Positions 1-13,657 of a stretch of 64,000 nucleotides of DNA are shown here, piece by piece. The translations under genes were made by a program, and so were the position numbers. This stretch comes from Nocardia sp. NBC_01730. GTDB taxonomy: Bacteria; Actinomycetota; Actinomycetes; Mycobacteriales; Mycobacteriaceae. Position 1 is the first letter of the stretch. Every line of letters starts with the position of its first letter. The stretch covers positions 2,294,001-2,358,000 of the forward strand of contig NZ_CP109162.1 of NCBI RefSeq assembly GCF_035920445.1. Reading direction: 5' to 3'. The notes under the pieces are model-generated. The model made no database searches and was not told the DNA's origin. It saw only the letters and a program-made list of their open reading frames with translations.

Positions 1-3000
1 TGCCCTGGTCCGAGCGCTTCCGCTGCACTCGGATGCTCGTTCAGGCTGTAGTTGTCTGCGGTCAACGTGCCCTTGCCGAGCAAGGTCAGCGCCCACGGCG
101 AGTTGTTTCGCGACGCGACCCCGAGCGGATCCGAGCCGCCGCGGTTCAACCGCGGCGCATGCGCCACCCCGCGCCGCACAGCCAGCTGGGGTTCGCCGGC
201 TGTCGCCAGAGCCAGTGCCACGCAGGGCCGATAATCCCGCCAGGCATCGACGTCGACGAGGAGAATCCGGTCCGGGTTCTCGCTCTGCGCCGTGCGCAGC
301 AGACCCGACGCCGCCGCGGCGGCCAAGTCCACCGGCTCGCCGGGATGCACTGCCACCGCATGCCTGGTCACCACGACGATGAGCCGGTCCTGTGTCAGCA
401 GCCGCTGCACCCGGTCTCTCAGGTCGGTCACCAGATCCCGCACCGTCGCAGGAAGATCGCCGTCGCCGACCGCATCGTCGAGCCGCAACACCGTCGCGCT
501 CCGTCCTGCGATCGTGACGGTTTCACCGTCATCGGCGACGCTCCAGGCGTCCGCGACGGTGAGTTCGCCCGCGGGCTCGGGCAACGCGACCCAGTCCAAC
601 TCGTAGCCGGCGCCGTCCGCCCGACGGTGCGTCGTGCCGAGCGCATCGGTCGACAGGGGTCGCAGGGTCAGCACCCCTACCTCGGCCACGACTATGCCCG
701 CCGGGTCGGCGAGGGTTACCGCGATCCGCTCACCCCCAGGCCCGGAGCCGGTGGTCGCCGCACGAACCCGCAGGGCGGTCGCGCCCGTCGCGTGCAGGGC
801 GACGTTCTCCCACGAGAACGGGACGACGACCGCACCGGCTCGCGTGTCGGGAACCAGCCCACCGAGCAGGATCGCGTGCAGCGCGGCATCCAGCAACGCC
901 GGATGCACGCCGAATTCCGCGACCTCTGATCGAGCGGACTCCGGCAACGCGACCTCCGCGAACACCTCACTGTCGCGCTTCCATACGGCAGTCAGTCCCT
1001 GGAACGCCGGTCCGTACTCATAGCCGCGCTCGGCCAGATCCGCGTAGGCATTGTCGATCGCCATCGCCATCGCACCCGCAGGCGGCCAGTTCACCAGACC
1101 GGTGCCGTCCGTCGTCGCGTCCGAGCCGACGGTGACCGTCCCGACCGCGTGGCGGACCCACTGTTCCGAATGGTCACCGCGCGGGTCCGGATCGTCGCCA
1201 TTCGAACGCGAGTACATCGACACCGTCCGGGCGCCGGTTTCGTCCGGTCCGCCCGCCACCACCCGCAGTTCGACGGTTCCGGCGGACGGCATCGGGAGAG
1301 GCGTTTCGATCACCAGCTCCGCCAGTCGTGGGCACTCCACCACCGTTCCCACGTGCAGGGCCAGCTCCACGAGGGCGGCGGCGGGCAGCAATGCCACCCC
1401 CATGACCGCATGATCGGCCAGCCAGGGATGGCCGGCTTGCGACAGCCTGCCCGTGAAAACCACGTCCTGGGAATTCGGCAGCCGCACCATCGCGCCCAAC
1501 AGGGGATGTCCCGCATCGTCCAGTCCCGACTGCCAGATGTCCGGCGTTTCGACCGGCTGCGCCCAGTAGCGTTGATGTTGGAACGCATAGGTGGGCAACA
1601 TCACCCGGCCTGTGGCACGCCCGGCGAACACCCGTGTCCAATCCACCGGCATACCCACTGTGTGCGTCTGCGCCAACGCAGTGACGAGCCCGACCGCCTC
1701 CTCGATCGATCGCCGGGACGGCGCCACCACTACCGACTTCGCCTCGATCTCGGGGCGCTGTGCCAAGCACTCCCGGGTCATCGCGGTCAGCACCGCATCC
1801 GGGCCCACCTCCACAAACCTTCGGACACCGGACTCGACCAACGTGTCCACACCAGGAGCGAACCGCACACAGCCACGCACCTGCTCCACCCAATACCCCG
1901 GATCGCACACCGCACTCCCGGCGAGATCACCGGATACGTTCGACACAATCGGCAACAACGGCTCCCGATAGGTCAACCCCTCGGCCACCGTACGGAACTC
2001 GGCCAACATCGGCTCCATCCGCGCCGAATGGAACGCGTGGCTGACCCGCAGCCGATTCGTCTTACGACCACCCGCACCGAACCGTCGCTCGACCTCATCG
2101 ACGGCATCCGCATCCCCTGAGAACACCACCGACGACGGACCATTCACCGCCGCAAGCGACAACCGATCCCCATATCCGGTCAGCACCTCCGCCGCCTCGG
2201 CCTCCGACACGGCGACCGCCGACATCGCGCCGCCCTCGGGCAGCGCCCCCATCAACCGGCCCCGCGCCGCCACCAGCACACATACGTCCGACAGCGACCA
2301 CACTCCCGCCACATACGCCGCCGCCAGCTCACCGATCGAATGCCCCGCGACCACATCGGGAGCAACACCGAACGACTCCAGCAACCGGAACAGTGCCACC
2401 TCGAACGCAAACAACGCGGGCTGCGTGAATTCGGTCCGACCCAACAACCCCTCCGGATCAGCGAACATCACCTCCCGCAACGACCGCCCCAACAACGGAT
2501 CGAACTCCGCGCACACCTCATCCAACGCCGTCGCGAACACCGGAAACACCCCGTACAAACCCGCACCCATACCCACACGCTGCGCACCCTGCCCGGTAAA
2601 CAGAAACGCCGCCTTACCCGAACCCGCAACACCATCAACCGACTTGGACGATCCCGCCCCGGAAGCAAGATCCGCCAAACCAGTCAACAACTCCTCCCGA
2701 TCACGACCCAGCACCCCACCACGCCACTCCAACAGCGCCCTGGTGTCGGTCAGTGACGACGCCACACCCCACACATCCGCCTCCGGATGGTCGACCAACC
2801 ACTGCCGCAACCGACCCGCCTGCGCCCGCAGACCCGACTCCGATTTCGCCGATACCAACAACGGAACGACGTCCGACACGGAAGCGGGGACCGCGTCACT
2901 CCCAGCGGTCCGCTCGACCGACGGGACAACGGCTGCGGGTGCTTCCTCGAGGATCACGTGCGCGTTCGTACCGCTGATCCCGAACGACGACACCCCCGCG

Positions 3001-6000
3001 CGCCGCACCCGATCGCCCGACGGCCACTGCTCCGCGTCCGACAACACCCGTACCGACCCCGCCGACCAATCCACATGCGGCGACAACGCGTCCACATGCA
3101 AGGTCTTCGGCAGGGTTTCGTGCCGCATAGCCTGCACCATCTTGATCACGCCGCCCACACCCGAAGCCGCCTGCGTGTGACCGATGTTGGACTTGAGCGC
3201 ACCGATGCGCAGCGGCTCCGAGCGATCCTGGCCATAGGCGGCGATCAACGCCTGCGCTTCGATCGGATCACCCAACGTCGTTCCGGTGCCGTGCGCCTCG
3301 ACCGCATCCACATCCGACGGCTCCAGGCCGGCATCGGCCAACGCCGCGCCGATCACCCGCTCCTGCGACGGACCATTCGGCGCCGTCAAACCATTGCTCG
3401 CACCATCCTGATTGATCGCGCTACCACGCACCACCGCCAGCACGTTGTGGCCGAGCCGACGGGCGTCCGACAGCCGTTCCACCACCAGCACGGCGGCGCC
3501 TTCCGACCACGACACACCATCGGCCGCCGCGGAGAACGACTTGCACCGTCCGTCGGGCGACAGACCGCGTTGCCGGGAAAACTCCAGGAACACCATCGGT
3601 GTCGCCATCACTGTCGCGCCACCCACCAACGCCAGCGAACTCTCCCCCTGACGCAACGCCCGGCACGCCACATGCAACGCCACCAACGACGACGAACATG
3701 CCGTATCCACCGTCATCGCAGGACCCTCCAAACCCAACGCATACGCCACCCGCCCCGACACCACGCTCCCCACGGCACCGGTCACGACATACCCCTCGAC
3801 CTCGGGCCCAGCTTTACGCGTCACGGCCTCGTAGTCCTGGTACATCACGCCCGTATAGACACCGGTGTCGCTGCCACGCAACGATGTCGGATCAATGCCC
3901 GCGTGCTCCAACGCCTCCCACGACACCTCCAACAACAAACGCTGTTGCGGATCCATCGCGATCGCCTCACGGGGTCCGATCCCGAAGAAGCTCGCATCGA
4001 AATCGGCCGCGTTGGTCAGGAACCCGCCCTCTCCGGAGTAGGACGTCCCCGAATGGTCGGGGTCCGGATGAATCAGACGATCCAGCGGCCATCCACGATC
4101 CGACGGAAACTCGCTGATGGCATCCGTGCCCGACGACACCAGATCCCACAACTCATCCGCGGACTCGACACCACCCGGATAGCGGCAAGCCATACCCACG
4201 ATCGCGATCGGCTCGTCCGCCCGAAGCCGACGCACAGTCTTCTTGACGGGTTCGCCCACCGTCTTCGGTTCGACGCGGGACTGCACCAGCTTCGCCACCG
4301 CCGCCGGGGTCGGATGGTCGAACACCAGGGTCGACGGCAACTGCAGGCCGGTGGCCTTGCCCAACCGGTTACGGAACTCCACCGCACCCAATGAATCGAA
4401 ACCCAACTCACTGAACGGCTTCCCCGCCGGTACCGACTCTCCCGAGTCGTGCCCGAGCACCGCGGCGACTTGGTCGCGCACCACCTCCAGCACCACTTCG
4501 CCGCGCTGAGCCTCCGGCACCCCGGCCAGCCGGACACCCAACGAACCCGCCGGGTGTCCCGTCGTGGCCTGCACCGGACGCGCCGGACGCCGCGCGAATC
4601 CACGCAGCACCGCGGGCACCACTTCGGTCTCGGACGCGCGGCGCAGCACGCTCGCGTCGAACCGGATCGGAGCCTGCCGCGCATCGGCGCGCGCGACGGC
4701 CACATCGAACAGGCGCAGACCTTCGGCATCGGCGAGCTGTTGCAGACCCAGCCGCTCCCACCGCGCCAGCGCGGTGCGGTCCAGCTCGCCGGTCATCCCG
4801 CTGCCCTGGTTCCACGGCCCCCACGCCAGCGACGTCGCAGCCAGCCCTGCGGCCCGCCGCCGCTGCGCCAGCGCGTCGAGGAAGCCGTTCGCCGCAGCGT
4901 AGTTACCCTGCCCGGACATCCCGAGCACCCCGGCGATCGACGAGAACACCACGAATGCCGACAGGTCGCGGTCACGGGTCAGTTCGTGCAGATGCCATGC
5001 CCCGTCGACCTTCGGCGCCAACACCCGATCCACCTGTTCGCCGGTCAGTGTCTCGACGGTACCGTCGTCGAGCACCCCCGCGGTGTGCACGACGGCGGTT
5101 AATCCGACAGTTGGATCGATGGTGTCCAACAGCTTCCGCACCGCGTCGCGGTCCGCGATGTCGCACGCGACCACCCTGGTATCCGCTCCCGCCTGCGCCA
5201 GTTCGGCGACCAACTCGGCGGCGCCTGCCGCCTCGGGCCCCCGGCGGGAGGCCAGCACCAGCCTGCGCACGCCATGTTCGGCGACGAGGTGCCGGGCGAA
5301 CAACGCACCCAGCCCACCGGTGCCGCCGGTGATCAGCACCGTTCCATCCCCCAACGACGACATCGCACCGGTGTCCTCCGACACGAACGCGCGCGTCAGC
5401 CGGGGAACCACAATCTCCGCACCGCGCACCGCGACCTGCGGCTCGCCTGCCCGCAGTACGGAAGCGATCCGATCAGCATCCAGCGGCCGGGCCGGGTCCT
5501 CGTCGACAAGGACGAACCGCTCCGGATTCTCCGATTGCGCACTGCTGAGCAGTCCCCACACCGCGGCGGCCGCCAGCCGCGGAACCTCACCGGACAGCCC
5601 CGCGCCGCCCGTCGTGACCACGACCATCCGGACATCGGACAGACGTTCCTGCGCAAGCCAGGATTTCAGCATCACCAGCGTGTCGTGCACTCCGGCCCGA
5701 ACCGCTGCTGGATCGTCGGCGAGCGGCTCGACACCGGCCTGCCCCGAAGTGCTTTCCTCCGGGGAATGCCCGGTCGCCCGCCACACGATCACGTCGGGAA
5801 CATGTTCGGCCGCAACGACATCGGCGACCGACGCATAGGACGCATCGATGCCGTGCACTGCCGTGCCCGCGAGCACAGCCATCGGCGGTGCGGACCGGTC
5901 GGCCGGTCCTACCGCGGTGTGCTCCCAGCGCACCTCATAGAGGCTCGCCTCGTCACCGGACAGGGTGCTCCGGAATTCCTTGACGTCATACGGACGCATC

Positions 6001-9000
6001 ACCACCGCATCGACAGACACGATCGGATTCCCGTCCGGATCGACGGTCGCGACGGAGATGGTCTCCGCTCCGGTAGCGATCGCGATGACCCGAAGTGACG
6101 TCACTTCCGCAGGCCATTCGCCGTCTGTCGTCGGCTTGTGTAATCGCGCACCGCCCCACCGGAACAGCAGTTTGCCCGCGTCCGGATCCTCGTCCGCATC
6201 GCGCCACACCAGCCGCGCGAGGCCGGCGTGCATCACCATATCCAGCAGGGCCGGGTGCAGGTCGAAGCGTCCCGGCTCCGCCGCCACCTCGGTGTCCAGT
6301 GCGATTTCCGAGAAGACCGCGTCGTCGCGTTGCCACGCGGCACGCACACCGATGAACGCGGGACCGTACTCGAGCCCGGAGCCCTTCGACATCTGCCCCG
6401 GAATCCAGGTGCCGGCCACGGGTTCGGCGTCGGCCGGTGGCCATTCCTCGTCCCGCAGCCGCGACAGCAACGCCGAGTCGCCGTGCCGCTGCGCCGCGAG
6501 CGCCCCGGTGGCGTTGTGGATCCATTCGGTGTCGGACGAGTTGCGGAAGTAGAACTCGAACTGCCGTCGTCCGGTCGCATCCGAGGCTTGGACCAGCACC
6601 TGCAGCTCGATCTCATCGTTGTCGGTCGGCAGAATCGGTGCCTGTAACGTGAGTTCCTCGACCACCCCGCAACCGATCCGGCCGCCGGCGACGAGGAGGA
6701 ACTCGACCAACGTCGCACTCGGCACGACCACCACACCGTAGGTCGTGTGGTCGGCCATCCACGGATGAGTACGCAAAGACAACCGGCCGGTGAACAGCCA
6801 TTCGTCGGTACCCGCCAACGGAAGCACACCGGTCAGGATCGGATGATCCGATGACTCCGGCGACGCGGCAGTCCCATGGGGACCTTCCGGCGACAACCAG
6901 AACCGGCGATGCTGGAAGGCATAGGTCGGCAACGGAACTCGTCGTACCTCGTGGCCTGCGAATAGTGGATGCCAGTTGACTCGCGCGCCTGCGAGATGGG
7001 CCTGTGCGAGCGAGGTGACGAGGTGTGTCACCTCGTCGGTCGACCGCCGGGAGGCCGCGGCCACCCATGGGGCCGACTCGGCCTCCTGGTCCTCCAGGCA
7101 CCGACGGGTCAACGCGGCCAACACCGCGTCCGGGCCTACCTCGAGGAAGCGGCGCGCACCAGCCGCGGCGAGAGTGTCCACGCCTGGTGCGAACCGGACA
7201 CAGCCCCGCACTTGCCGCACCCAGTACTCCGGGTCGGTGACCGCGTCACCGGCGAGCTCACCGGACACGTTCGACACGATCGGCACGCTCGGCGATTCGT
7301 ATGTAATGTTTTCGGCCACCGACCGGAACTCCGCCAGCATCGGATCCATCCGCGCGGAATGGAAAGCGTGGCTGACCCGCAGCCGATTCGTTTTGACTCC
7401 GGTGCCCGACAGCTGCCGCTCGATCTCCTCGATCGCGTCGGCGTCTCCGGACAACACTGTCGATGAGGGGTCGTTCACCCCCGCGATCGACACTCGGTCG
7501 CTGAAATCGGCGACGATGTCGGCCGCTCGTTCTTCGCCGATCGCCACGGCGAGCATCGCGCCACCGTCGGGCAGCGCGCCCATCAACCGGCCCCGCGCTG
7601 CTACCAGCGCGCAGGCATCCTCGAGCGACCACACGCCGGCCACATACGCTGCCGCCAACTCCCCGATCGAGTGCCCGATCAGCAGATCCGGTGTGACACC
7701 GAACGATTCGATCAGCCGGAACAATGCCACCTCGAACGCGAACAACGCGGGCTGGGTGTACTCGGTCCGGTCCAACAACCCTTCGGTGTCGGTGAACATC
7801 AACTCCCGCAACGACCGCCCCAACAGGGGATCGAACTGTCCGCACACCTTGTCCAAGGCCGCCGCGAACACCGGAAACGCGCGATACAACCCCGCGCCCA
7901 TTCCGGCTCGCTGTGCCCCTTGACCGGTGAACAGGAAAGCCGTCTTCCCCGCTGCGATCTGTCCCTCGATGACCGAAGACGACCCAGCGCCCGAAGCCAG
8001 AGCCGCGAGACCTGCCAAGAGCTGTTCTCGATCGGCGCCGAGGACCGCGCCACGGTGGTCGAAGTGCCCGCGTGCCTCGATCAGGGAATACGCGACATCG
8101 GCGATATCGAGTTCAGGTCGTTCGATCAGCCACTGCCGCAAGCGATCCGCCTGTGCGTGCAGCGCGTCGGCGGATTTGGCCGACAGTAGCAGCGCAACCA
8201 CGTCGCCGACCATGGTGGGTTCAGAGCCTGCCCCGGTATGCTTTTGGCCGGAGTCGCCGCTGGGGCCGTCGCCGCGCGACATTGCGGTCGAGGGCGCCTC
8301 TTCGAGGATCACGTGTGCGTTGGTGCCGCTGATGCCGAACGACGACACCCCGGCACGGCGGACTCGGTCGGAGACGGGCCACGGCTCGGGCTCGGTCAGC
8401 AACCGCACCGATCCCGCCGACCAGTCCACATGCGGACTCGGCGCGTCCACGTGCAATGTCTTCGGCAGGGTTTCGTGTCGCAGTGCCGCGACCATTTTGA
8501 TGACGCCACCGATACCCGCGGCCGCGACCGCGTGGCCGATGTTCGACTTCACCGACCCGATCCGCAGCGGCTGGCCGCGATCGGATCCGTACGCGGCGAT
8601 CAGTGCCTGGGCCTCGATCGGATCACCCAACCTCGTTCCGGTGCCGTGCGCCTCGACCGCGTCCACATCCGCCGACTCCAAGCCGGCATCGGCCAATGCC
8701 GCCGCGATCACCCGCTCCTGCGACGGACCATTCGGTGCGGTCAAACCGTTACTCGCACCATCCTGATTGATCGCGCTACCACGCACCACCGCCAACACGT
8801 CATGACCCAAGCGCTGCGCATCCGACAGCCGCTCGAGCGCCAGCACCCCCACGCCTTCGGACCACGTCACACCGTCGGCGGCGGCGGCGAACGCCTTGGA
8901 CCGCCCATCGGGCGCCAACCCCCGCTGGCGTGCGAAGTCGACGTACAGACTCGGGCTCGCCGACACACTGACCCCGCCCGCCAGGACCAGGGATGCCTCG

Positions 9001-12000
9001 CCCCGGCGCAGCGTCTGGCAGGCCAGATGCAGCGCGACAAGCGACGACGAGCACGCGGTATCGACCGTGACCGCGGGCCCCTCCAAACCGAAAAGGTAAG
9101 CAACACGCCCGGATACCACGCTGATCGAGGTCCCGGTCAGGCGGAAGGCTTCGTACTCGCCGCTCACCCCACGCGAGTAACCCGACGAGGAAGCACCGAC
9201 GAACACGCCGGTGTCGGTGCCACGCAACGAGGCAGGGTCGATCCCCGCGTCCTCCAACGCTTCCCAGGAAACTTCCAACATCAGCCGCTGCTGCGGATCC
9301 ATCGCGGCCGCCTCACGCGGACCGATACCGAAAAAGCCGGCGTCGAAAGCGCCCGCATCGGAAAGGAATCCACCTTCCCGGCTGTAGACAGTGCCCGGCT
9401 TGTCCGGGTCCGGGTCGAACAACCGCTCCAGATCCCATCCCCGGTCCGACGGGAACGGCGTGATCGCGTCCCGGCCCGCCGCGACGAGGTCCCACAACTG
9501 CTCGACCGATCCGACACCACCGGGGAAACGGCAGCCGATACCGACGATCGCGATCGGCTCCTCGGAACGAGTCCGGCGGGTCACCCGCCGCACACCGAGT
9601 TCCACGCCTTCCAGGCGCGAACGCACCAACCGTGCCACCGCCCTCGGGGTCGGGTGGTCGAATATCAGCGTCGTCGGCAACTCCACCCCGGTGGCCGTCA
9701 CCAACACATTCCGCAGCTGTTGTCCACTCAGCGAATCGAACCCGAACGCGGTGAACGGCAAATCCGGATGCACGGCCTCCGACGAATTGTGGCCGAGTAC
9801 CACCGCGGCCTGCTCGGCCACCACCGCGAGCACCAGCGCGTCGCGTTCGTGCTCGGCAACGGCCAACAGCCGTGGCGCCAGCGGACCCGCCGTGACAGCA
9901 CGCTGCCGCCGCGACGCAGAAACACTACGTTGCGGCGACGGCAGCGAATCCACAGACAGCACACCCGCAGACGCAGGCTCGACCGGTTCGACCGGTTCGA
10001 CCGGTTCGAGCATCAACTGTTTGATCGTGAGGATCGGTTCACCGTCCTCGGTGAGGGCCGTGACCCGGATCGTGTCCGCGCTCACCCGGTCGATCCGGAC
10101 CCGCGCCGCTTCCACGCCGCCGCGATAGAGTCGAATATTGTTGAACGACAACGGCATCCACGCGCCGTCGGCGGTGTTGTCGAGCACCTCGACGCCGGCG
10201 TGCAGCATCGCGTCCAGCAACGCCGGATGAACGCCGAAACGCCCGGCGCGGTCACCGACGGTCTCATCGAGCGACACTTCGGCGAATACCTCGTGACCGC
10301 GTCGCCAGGCCGCCGTGACTCCCTGAAACGCCACACCGTAGCCCACGCCGCGCTCAGCCAGGCGGTCATACAGTTCCTCGGCTGCCACCGGCTCGGCCGC
10401 CGCGGGCGGCCAGTCGCTTCCCGACCACAACGGCGTGTCCTCGGCGTGCGGGGCGAGAATGCCCGTCGCGTACTGGCGCCATTGCGGGATGTCGCCGTCG
10501 GATACTGCGGCCCACCCCTCACCCCAGGGCTGTCCCCCGCGCAGCTCCGCGCCGTCAGGACGGGCGTGGATCGTGAACCTCCGCCGCGCGTTCTCGTCCG
10601 GCGCGGCGACGCTCACCTGGATGTTCAACCGCGCGGCGCGCGGCGGAAGTGGTGAGGAGAGCCGCAATTGCGTCACCGAGTCCGCACCCAAGCGGGCGCC
10701 GACGCTCAGCGCGGTTTCCAGCCACACGGCGGCGGGCACCACCCTCGACCCGAACACCACATGGTCAGCCAGCCACGGGTGGATCTCAGGCGTGAGACGG
10801 CCGGTGAACAACCATTCGTCCCGGCCTGCCACCGACACCGCGGCGCCCAGCACCGGATGGTCCGGCCGGATCAGCCCGGCACGGCTCACATCGCCCGGCC
10901 CCATGCCTGCCACGACCCCCGGCGTCCAGCACTGCCGCCGCTGGAACCCGTAGGTCGGCAGATCCACCCGCGCGGCCGGTGGCGCCAACACCTCCGGTGT
11001 GACGTCGATACCGACGCAGTAAGCGTGTGCCAGCGCGGCGGCGAACTGCTGCGGACCGCCATGGCCGCGCCGCAGCGTGCCCAGGACAGCCACGTGGTCG
11101 GCTTTGCCGATCGAGTCCGCTGTCAACTCGATCGCTGTGGAAACCACCGGGTGCGGGCTGGTCTCGACGAATACGTTCAGCTCCGAGCGCATCAACGTCT
11201 CGATCGCTTCGGCGAACCGCACCCGCTCGCGCAGCCCTCGATACCAATACCCGGCATCCAACCCTGCCGTGTCCACGAATTCCGCGGTCACGGTCGAGAA
11301 AAACGGAACCGAACCCGTTCTCGGTCGAATCGGCGCCAACTCCGCCAGCACCCGATCCCGAATTCGTTCCACCGCCACCGAATGCGACGCGTAGTCCACC
11401 GGAATCTGCTTGGCCCACACCCCGTCGGCCGCGCATCCGGCAAGAAACTCACTCAACGCGGCCGACTCGCCCGAAACCACGGTCTGTCCCGGGCCGTTCA
11501 CCGCCGCGACCGACAACCGATCACCGAACACCACCAAACGGTCCGCCACCGCCTCGGCCGCCGAACCGACCGATACCATGCCCCCCGAACCCGCCAACAC
11601 CTCCGCGACAGCACGAGACCGCACCGCCACCACTCGTGCCCCATCAGCCAACGACAACCCGCCGGCCACCACCGCCGCCGCGATCTCCCCCTGCGAATGC
11701 CCGACCACCGCGACCGGCTCCACCCCACCAGCCCGCCACAACCGCGCCAACGACACCAACATCGCGAACAGAACCGGCTGCACCACATCCACCCGATCCA
11801 ACGACGCCGCACCCGCCTCCCCGCGCAGCACCGCCGTCAACGACCAATCCACGAACGGCGCCAACACCGCCTCACACTCCGCGATCGACTCCGCGAACAC
11901 CCCACCCGACGCCAACAGCTCCCCACCCATCCCCACCCATTGACTCCCCTGCCCCGGAAACACGAAAACCGCCCGCCGGGACGCAGCACGACCCGTCACC

Positions 12001-13607
12001 ACATAAAGCTCGTCCTTGTCCGGTCCCGCCACCGGATCGACCAACCCCGCCAACCCCGCACTCATCCCAGCGACGTCATACCCGACCACCCCACCCCGCC
12101 ACTGCAGCGCCGTACGCGAACGCGACAACGAAAACGCCACATCACCGGCACCGGCCTCCGGATGATCGGCCAACCACTCCCGCAACCGAACAGCCTGCTC
12201 CCGCAACGCCTCCCGACTCTGCCCCGACAACACCCACACCAGAGGCCGCGAACCATCCGCGGTTGTGGTCGCTTCGCCTGCAGCCGCCGCAGGCGCTTCC
12301 TCCAGGATCACATGCGCGTTCGTGCCACCCATACCGAACGACGACACCCCCGCCCGGCGCGGCGCGGCGGTATTGATTGCGGCGCTCGCACGGCCCTCGC
12401 GGTTACGCTCGGCTGCCGCTTCGGGCCCACCGCTCGACGCCGCAGTAGACCAGTGCTCCGCCACGGTCTGCACCCGCAACCCGAGCGCGTCGAGCGGGAT
12501 CCGCGGATTCGGGGTGTGAAAGTTCAGGCTGGGCACCAATTCCCGATACCGCAGCGACAATGCGGTCTTGATCAGACCCGCGATCCCCGCGGCGCCTTCC
12601 AGATGTCCGATATTGGTCTTGACCGAACCGACGGCCAACGCCGCGCCCGCGGGCCGCCGGACGCCATAGGTCTCACCAAGAGCCGTCGCCTCCACCGGAT
12701 CTCCTGCGAGCGTGCCAGTTCCGTGCAACTCCACATAATGTACCGACGCCGGTTCCACGTCCGCGGCCGCCAGCGCCGCCCGAATAACATTCGTCTGCGC
12801 CGCCACACTCGGCGCGCTCAACACCTGGCGCGCGTTGCCGCTGTTGACCGCACTACCACGGATCACCGCGTAGATCCGGTCGCCATCGGCGACCGCTCGC
12901 GCAAGCGGTTTGAGCACGACAATGCCGCCGCCTTCACCACGCACCGTGCCATCCGCGCGTTCGTCGAACGTATAGCACTTTCCCGACGGCGAGTGCGCGC
13001 CGAATTGTTCGTAGCGCTCACCACTCAACGGCGAAAGAATGAGATTCAGCCCGCCCGCCAACGCCACATCGCATTCGCCACTGCGCAGCGATTCGCATGC
13101 CAAATGCACCGCGACCAGCGACGAAGACTGCCCACTGTCGACGACGATACTCGGGCCGGTGAACCCGTAGTAATTGGAGATCCGGTTGGCGGCCACCCCC
13201 CTGCCGACGGCCGACAACGAATGCCTACCGACACCGGATTTGCCTTGCGACGCCACAATTTCGGCGAAATCGGTGCCAATGCTGCCCAGGAACACCCCTG
13301 CACGCGCGCCGTTTCGGTCTCCATAGCCCGCGTCTTCCAACGCCTCCCAGCTCAGTTCGAGACCGAGCAGCTGCTGCGGATCGATCGACCGCGCCTCATT
13401 GGGCGGCACACCGAAGAAGTCGGCATCGAATTCCGACGCCGAACCAAGGAACCCGGCCGTCTCATCGATTCCCGGACGGTCGGCAGGAGCCGATCCGACA
13501 GCGTCACGACCATCGCGCAGCAACCGCCAGAAGTTGTCGAGGTCGGAAGCGCCCGGCATCCTGCACGACATTCCGACAATAGCGATCTCATTCGCTGATA
13601 CGACCAT
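1..13607 (-). CDS. Modular type I polyketide synthase: KSQ loading module plus two extension modules (3' end outside window)
   Basis: This gene initiates and extends a polyketide. It starts at an ATG at 13607 behind an AGAGGA ribosome site and stays open for more than 4,530 codons to the window edge. Loading module: KS with VDSGQSSS, so Gln160 replaces the active Cys (KSQ decarboxylase type); AT with GHSQGE (Ser638) and YASH (739-742), the methylmalonyl-type signature; DH with an intact HxxxGxxxxP (His949); ACP Ser1292; no KR. Module 1: KS Cys1519, AT with HAFH (2080-2083, malonyl type), DH His2287, KR with LDD (2846-2848, B type), ACP Ser3072. Module 2: KS Cys3304, AT HAFH (3857-3860), DH His4066, then the first residues of an ER at the edge. 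Only seven residues precede the KS, so there is no N-terminal docking domain, as expected for a first synthase. It lies 50 bp downstream of the thioesterase-bearing PKS. AT specificities are motif-based predictions. Confidence 0.96.
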   Translation of the reverse strand, partial: MVVSANEIAIVGMSCRMPGASDLDNFWRLLRDGRDAVGSAPADRPGIDETAGFLGSASEFDADFFGVPPNEARSIDPQQLLGLELSWEALEDAGYGDRNGARAGVFLGSIGTDFAEIVASQGKSGVGRHSLSAVGRGVAANRISNYYGFTGPSIVVDSGQSSSLVAVHLACESLRSGECDVALAGGLNLILSPLSGERYEQFGAHSPSGKCYTFDERADGTVRGEGGGIVVLKPLARAVADGDRIYAVIRGSAVNSGNARQVLSAPSVAAQTNVIRAALAAADVEPASVHYVELHGTGTLAGDPVEATALGETYGVRRPAGAALAVGSVKTNIGHLEGAAGIAGLIKTALSLRYRELVPSLNFHTPNPRIPLDALGLRVQTVAEHWSTAASSGGPEAAAERNREGRASAAINTAAPRRAGVSSFGMGGTNAHVILEEAPAAAAGEATTTADGSRPLVWVLSGQSREALREQAVRLREWLADHPEAGAGDVAFSLSRSRTALQWRGGVVGYDVAGMSAGLAGLVDPVAGPDKDELYVVTGRAASRRAVFVFPGQGSQWVGMGGELLASGGVFAESIAECEAVLAPFVDWSLTAVLRGEAGAASLDRVDVVQPVLFAMLVSLARLWRAGGVEPVAVVGHSQGEIAAAVVAGGLSLADGARVVAVRSRAVAEVLAGSGGMVSVGSAAEAVADRLVVFGDRLSVAAVNGPGQTVVSGESAALSEFLAGCAADGVWAKQIPVDYASHSVAVERIRDRVLAELAPIRPRTGSVPFFSTVTAEFVDTAGLDAGYWYRGLRERVRFAEAIETLMRSELNVFVETSPHPVVSTAIELTADSIGKADHVAVLGTLRRGHGGPQQFAAALAHAYCVGIDVTPEVLAPPAARVDLPTYGFQRRQCWTPGVVAGMGPGDVSRAGLIRPDHPVLGAAVSVAGRDEWLFTGRLTPEIHPWLADHVVFGSRVVPAAVWLETALSVGARLGADSVTQLRLSSPLPPRAARLNIQVSVAAPDENARRRFTIHARPDGAELRGGQPWGEGWAAVSDGDIPQWRQYATGILAPHAEDTPLWSGSDWPPAAAEPVAAEELYDRLAERGVGYGVAFQGVTAAWRRGHEVFAEVSLDETVGDRAGRFGVHPALLDAMLHAGVEVLDNTADGAWMPLSFNNIRLYRGGVEAARVRIDRVSADTIRVTALTEDGEPILTIKQLMLEPVEPVEPVEPASAGVLSVDSLPSPQRSVSASRRQRAVTAGPLAPRLLAVAEHERDALVLAVVAEQAAVVLGHNSSEAVHPDLPFTAFGFDSLSGQQLRNVLVTATGVELPTTLIFDHPTPRAVARLVRSRLEGVELGVRRVTRRTRSEEPIAIVGIGCRFPGGVGSVEQLWDLVAAGRDAITPFPSDRGWDLERLFDPDPDKPGTVYSREGGFLSDAGAFDAGFFGIGPREAAAMDPQQRLMLEVSWEALEDAGIDPASLRGTDTGVFVGASSSGYSRGVSGEYEAFRLTGTSISVVSGRVAYLFGLEGPAVTVDTACSSSLVALHLACQTLRRGEASLVLAGGVSVSASPSLYVDFARQRGLAPDGRSKAFAAAADGVTWSEGVGVLALERLSDAQRLGHDVLAVVRGSAINQDGASNGLTAPNGPSQERVIAAALADAGLESADVDAVEAHGTGTRLGDPIEAQALIAAYGSDRGQPLRIGSVKSNIGHAVAAAGIGGVIKMVAALRHETLPKTLHVDAPSPHVDWSAGSVRLLTEPEPWPVSDRVRRAGVSSFGISGTNAHVILEEAPSTAMSRGDGPSGDSGQKHTGAGSEPTMVGDVVALLLSAKSADALHAQADRLRQWLIERPELDIADVAYSLIEARGHFDHRGAVLGADREQLLAGLAALASGAGSSSVIEGQIAAGKTAFLFTGQGAQRAGMGAGLYRAFPVFAAALDKVCGQFDPLLGRSLRELMFTDTEGLLDRTEYTQPALFAFEVALFRLIESFGVTPDLLIGHSIGELAAAYVAGVWSLEDACALVAARGRLMGALPDGGAMLAVAIGEERAADIVADFSDRVSIAGVNDPSSTVLSGDADAIEEIERQLSGTGVKTNRLRVSHAFHSARMDPMLAEFRSVAENITYESPSVPIVSNVSGELAGDAVTDPEYWVRQVRGCVRFAPGVDTLAAAGARRFLEVGPDAVLAALTRRCLEDQEAESAPWVAAASRRSTDEVTHLVTSLAQAHLAGARVNWHPLFAGHEVRRVPLPTYAFQHRRFWLSPEGPHGTAASPESSDHPILTGVLPLAGTDEWLFTGRLSLRTHPWMADHTTYGVVVVPSATLVEFLLVAGGRIGCGVVEELTLQAPILPTDNDEIELQVLVQASDATGRRQFEFYFRNSSDTEWIHNATGALAAQRHGDSALLSRLRDEEWPPADAEPVAGTWIPGQMSKGSGLEYGPAFIGVRAAWQRDDAVFSEIALDTEVAAEPGRFDLHPALLDMVMHAGLARLVWRDADEDPDAGKLLFRWGGARLHKPTTDGEWPAEVTSLRVIAIATGAETISVATVDPDGNPIVSVDAVVMRPYDVKEFRSTLSGDEASLYEVRWEHTAVGPADRSAPPMAVLAGTAVHGIDASYASVADVVAAEHVPDVIVWRATGHSPEESTSGQAGVEPLADDPAAVRAGVHDTLVMLKSWLAQERLSDVRMVVVTTGGAGLSGEVPRLAAAAVWGLLSSAQSENPERFVLVDEDPARPLDADRIASVLRAGEPQVAVRGAEIVVPRLTRAFVSEDTGAMSSLGDGTVLITGGTGGLGALFARHLVAEHGVRRLVLASRRGPEAAGAAELVAELAQAGADTRVVACDIADRDAVRKLLDTIDPTVGLTAVVHTAGVLDDGTVETLTGEQVDRVLAPKVDGAWHLHELTRDRDLSAFVVFSSIAGVLGMSGQGNYAAANGFLDALAQRRRAAGLAATSLAWGPWNQGSGMTGELDRTALARWERLGLQQLADAEGLRLFDVAVARADARQAPIRFDASVLRRASETEVVPAVLRGFARRPARPVQATTGHPAGSLGVRLAGVPEAQRGEVVLEVVRDQVAAVLGHDSGESVPAGKPFSELGFDSLGAVEFRNRLGKATGLQLPSTLVFDHPTPAAVAKLVQSRVEPKTVGEPVKKTVRRLRADEPIAIVGMACRYPGGVESADELWDLVSSGTDAISEFPSDRGWPLDRLIHPDPDHSGTSYSGEGGFLTNAADFDASFFGIGPREAIAMDPQQRLLLEVSWEALEHAGIDPTSLRGSDTGVYTGVMYQDYEAVTRKAGPEVEGYVVTGAVGSVVSGRVAYALGLEGPAMTVDTACSSSLVALHVACRALRQGESSLALVGGATVMATPMVFLEFSRQRGLSPDGRCKSFSAAADGVSWSEGAAVLVVERLSDARRLGHNVLAVVRGSAINQDGASNGLTAPNGPSQERVIGAALADAGLEPSDVDAVEAHGTGTTLGDPIEAQALIAAYGQDRSEPLRIGALKSNIGHTQAASGVGGVIKMVQAMRHETLPKTLHVDALSPHVDWSAGSVRVLSDAEQWPSGDRVRRAGVSSFGISGTNAHVILEEAPAAVVPSVERTAGSDAVPASVSDVVPLLVSAKSESGLRAQAGRLRQWLVDHPEADVWGVASSLTDTRALLEWRGGVLGRDREELLTGLADLASGAGSSKSVDGVAGSGKAAFLFTGQGAQRVGMGAGLYGVFPVFATALDEVCAEFDPLLGRSLREVMFADPEGLLGRTEFTQPALFAFEVALFRLLESFGVAPDVVAGHSIGELAAAYVAGVWSLSDVCVLVAARGRLMGALPEGGAMSAVAVSEAEAAEVLTGYGDRLSLAAVNGPSSVVFSGDADAVDEVERRFGAGGRKTNRLRVSHAFHSARMEPMLAEFRTVAEGLTYREPLLPIVSNVSGDLAGSAVCDPGYWVEQVRGCVRFAPGVDTLVESGVRRFVEVGPDAVLTAMTRECLAQRPEIEAKSVVVAPSRRSIEEAVGLVTALAQTHTVGMPVDWTRVFAGRATGRVMLPTYAFQHQRYWAQPVETPDIWQSGLDDAGHPLLGAMVRLPNSQDVVFTGRLSQAGHPWLADHAVMGVALLPAAALVELALHVGTVVECPRLAELVIETPLPMPSAGTVELRVVAGGPDETGARTVSMYSRSNGDDPDPRGDHSEQWVRHAVGTVTVGSDATTDGTGLVNWPPAGAMAMAIDNAYADLAERGYEYGPAFQGLTAVWKRDSEVFAEVALPESARSEVAEFGVHPALLDAALHAILLGGLVPDTRAGAVVVPFSWENVALHATGATALRVRAATTGSGPGGERIAVTLADPAGIVVAEVGVLTLRPLSTDALGTTHRRADGAGYELDWVALPEPAGELTVADAWSVADDGETVTIAGRSATVLRLDDAVGDGDLPATVRDLVTDLRDRVQRLLTQDRLIVVVTRHAVAVHPGEPVDLAAAAASGLLRTAQSENPDRILLVDVDAWRDYRPCVALALATAGEPQLAVRRGVAHAPRLNRGGSDPLGVASRNNSPWALTLLGKGTLTADNYSLNEHPSAAEALGPG
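9981..10007 (-). repeat. Three 9-bp tandem repeats in the loading-module linker
   Basis: Three perfect copies of GACCGGTTC (plus-strand reading) lie inside the PKS gene. On the coding strand they encode a repeating Glu-Pro-Val linker between the loading DH domain and its ACP. The array is in frame, so copy-number change would only lengthen or shorten the flexible linker. Confidence 0.9.
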
Positions 13608-13657
13608 GGGATTCCTCTATCTCGCCTCACGGGATGCCAAGAATTTCGATTTCGTGC

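Noticed and set aside
8238..13598. Very long plus-strand open frames (805 and 976 codons) under the KSQ PKS
   Set aside because: They run antisense to a PKS with intact catalytic motifs, are Arg/His-rich with no domains, and follow from third-position GC bias. Similar shadows at 2787-4394, 14285-17101, 19271-21310 and 31951-34635 were left out for the same reason.
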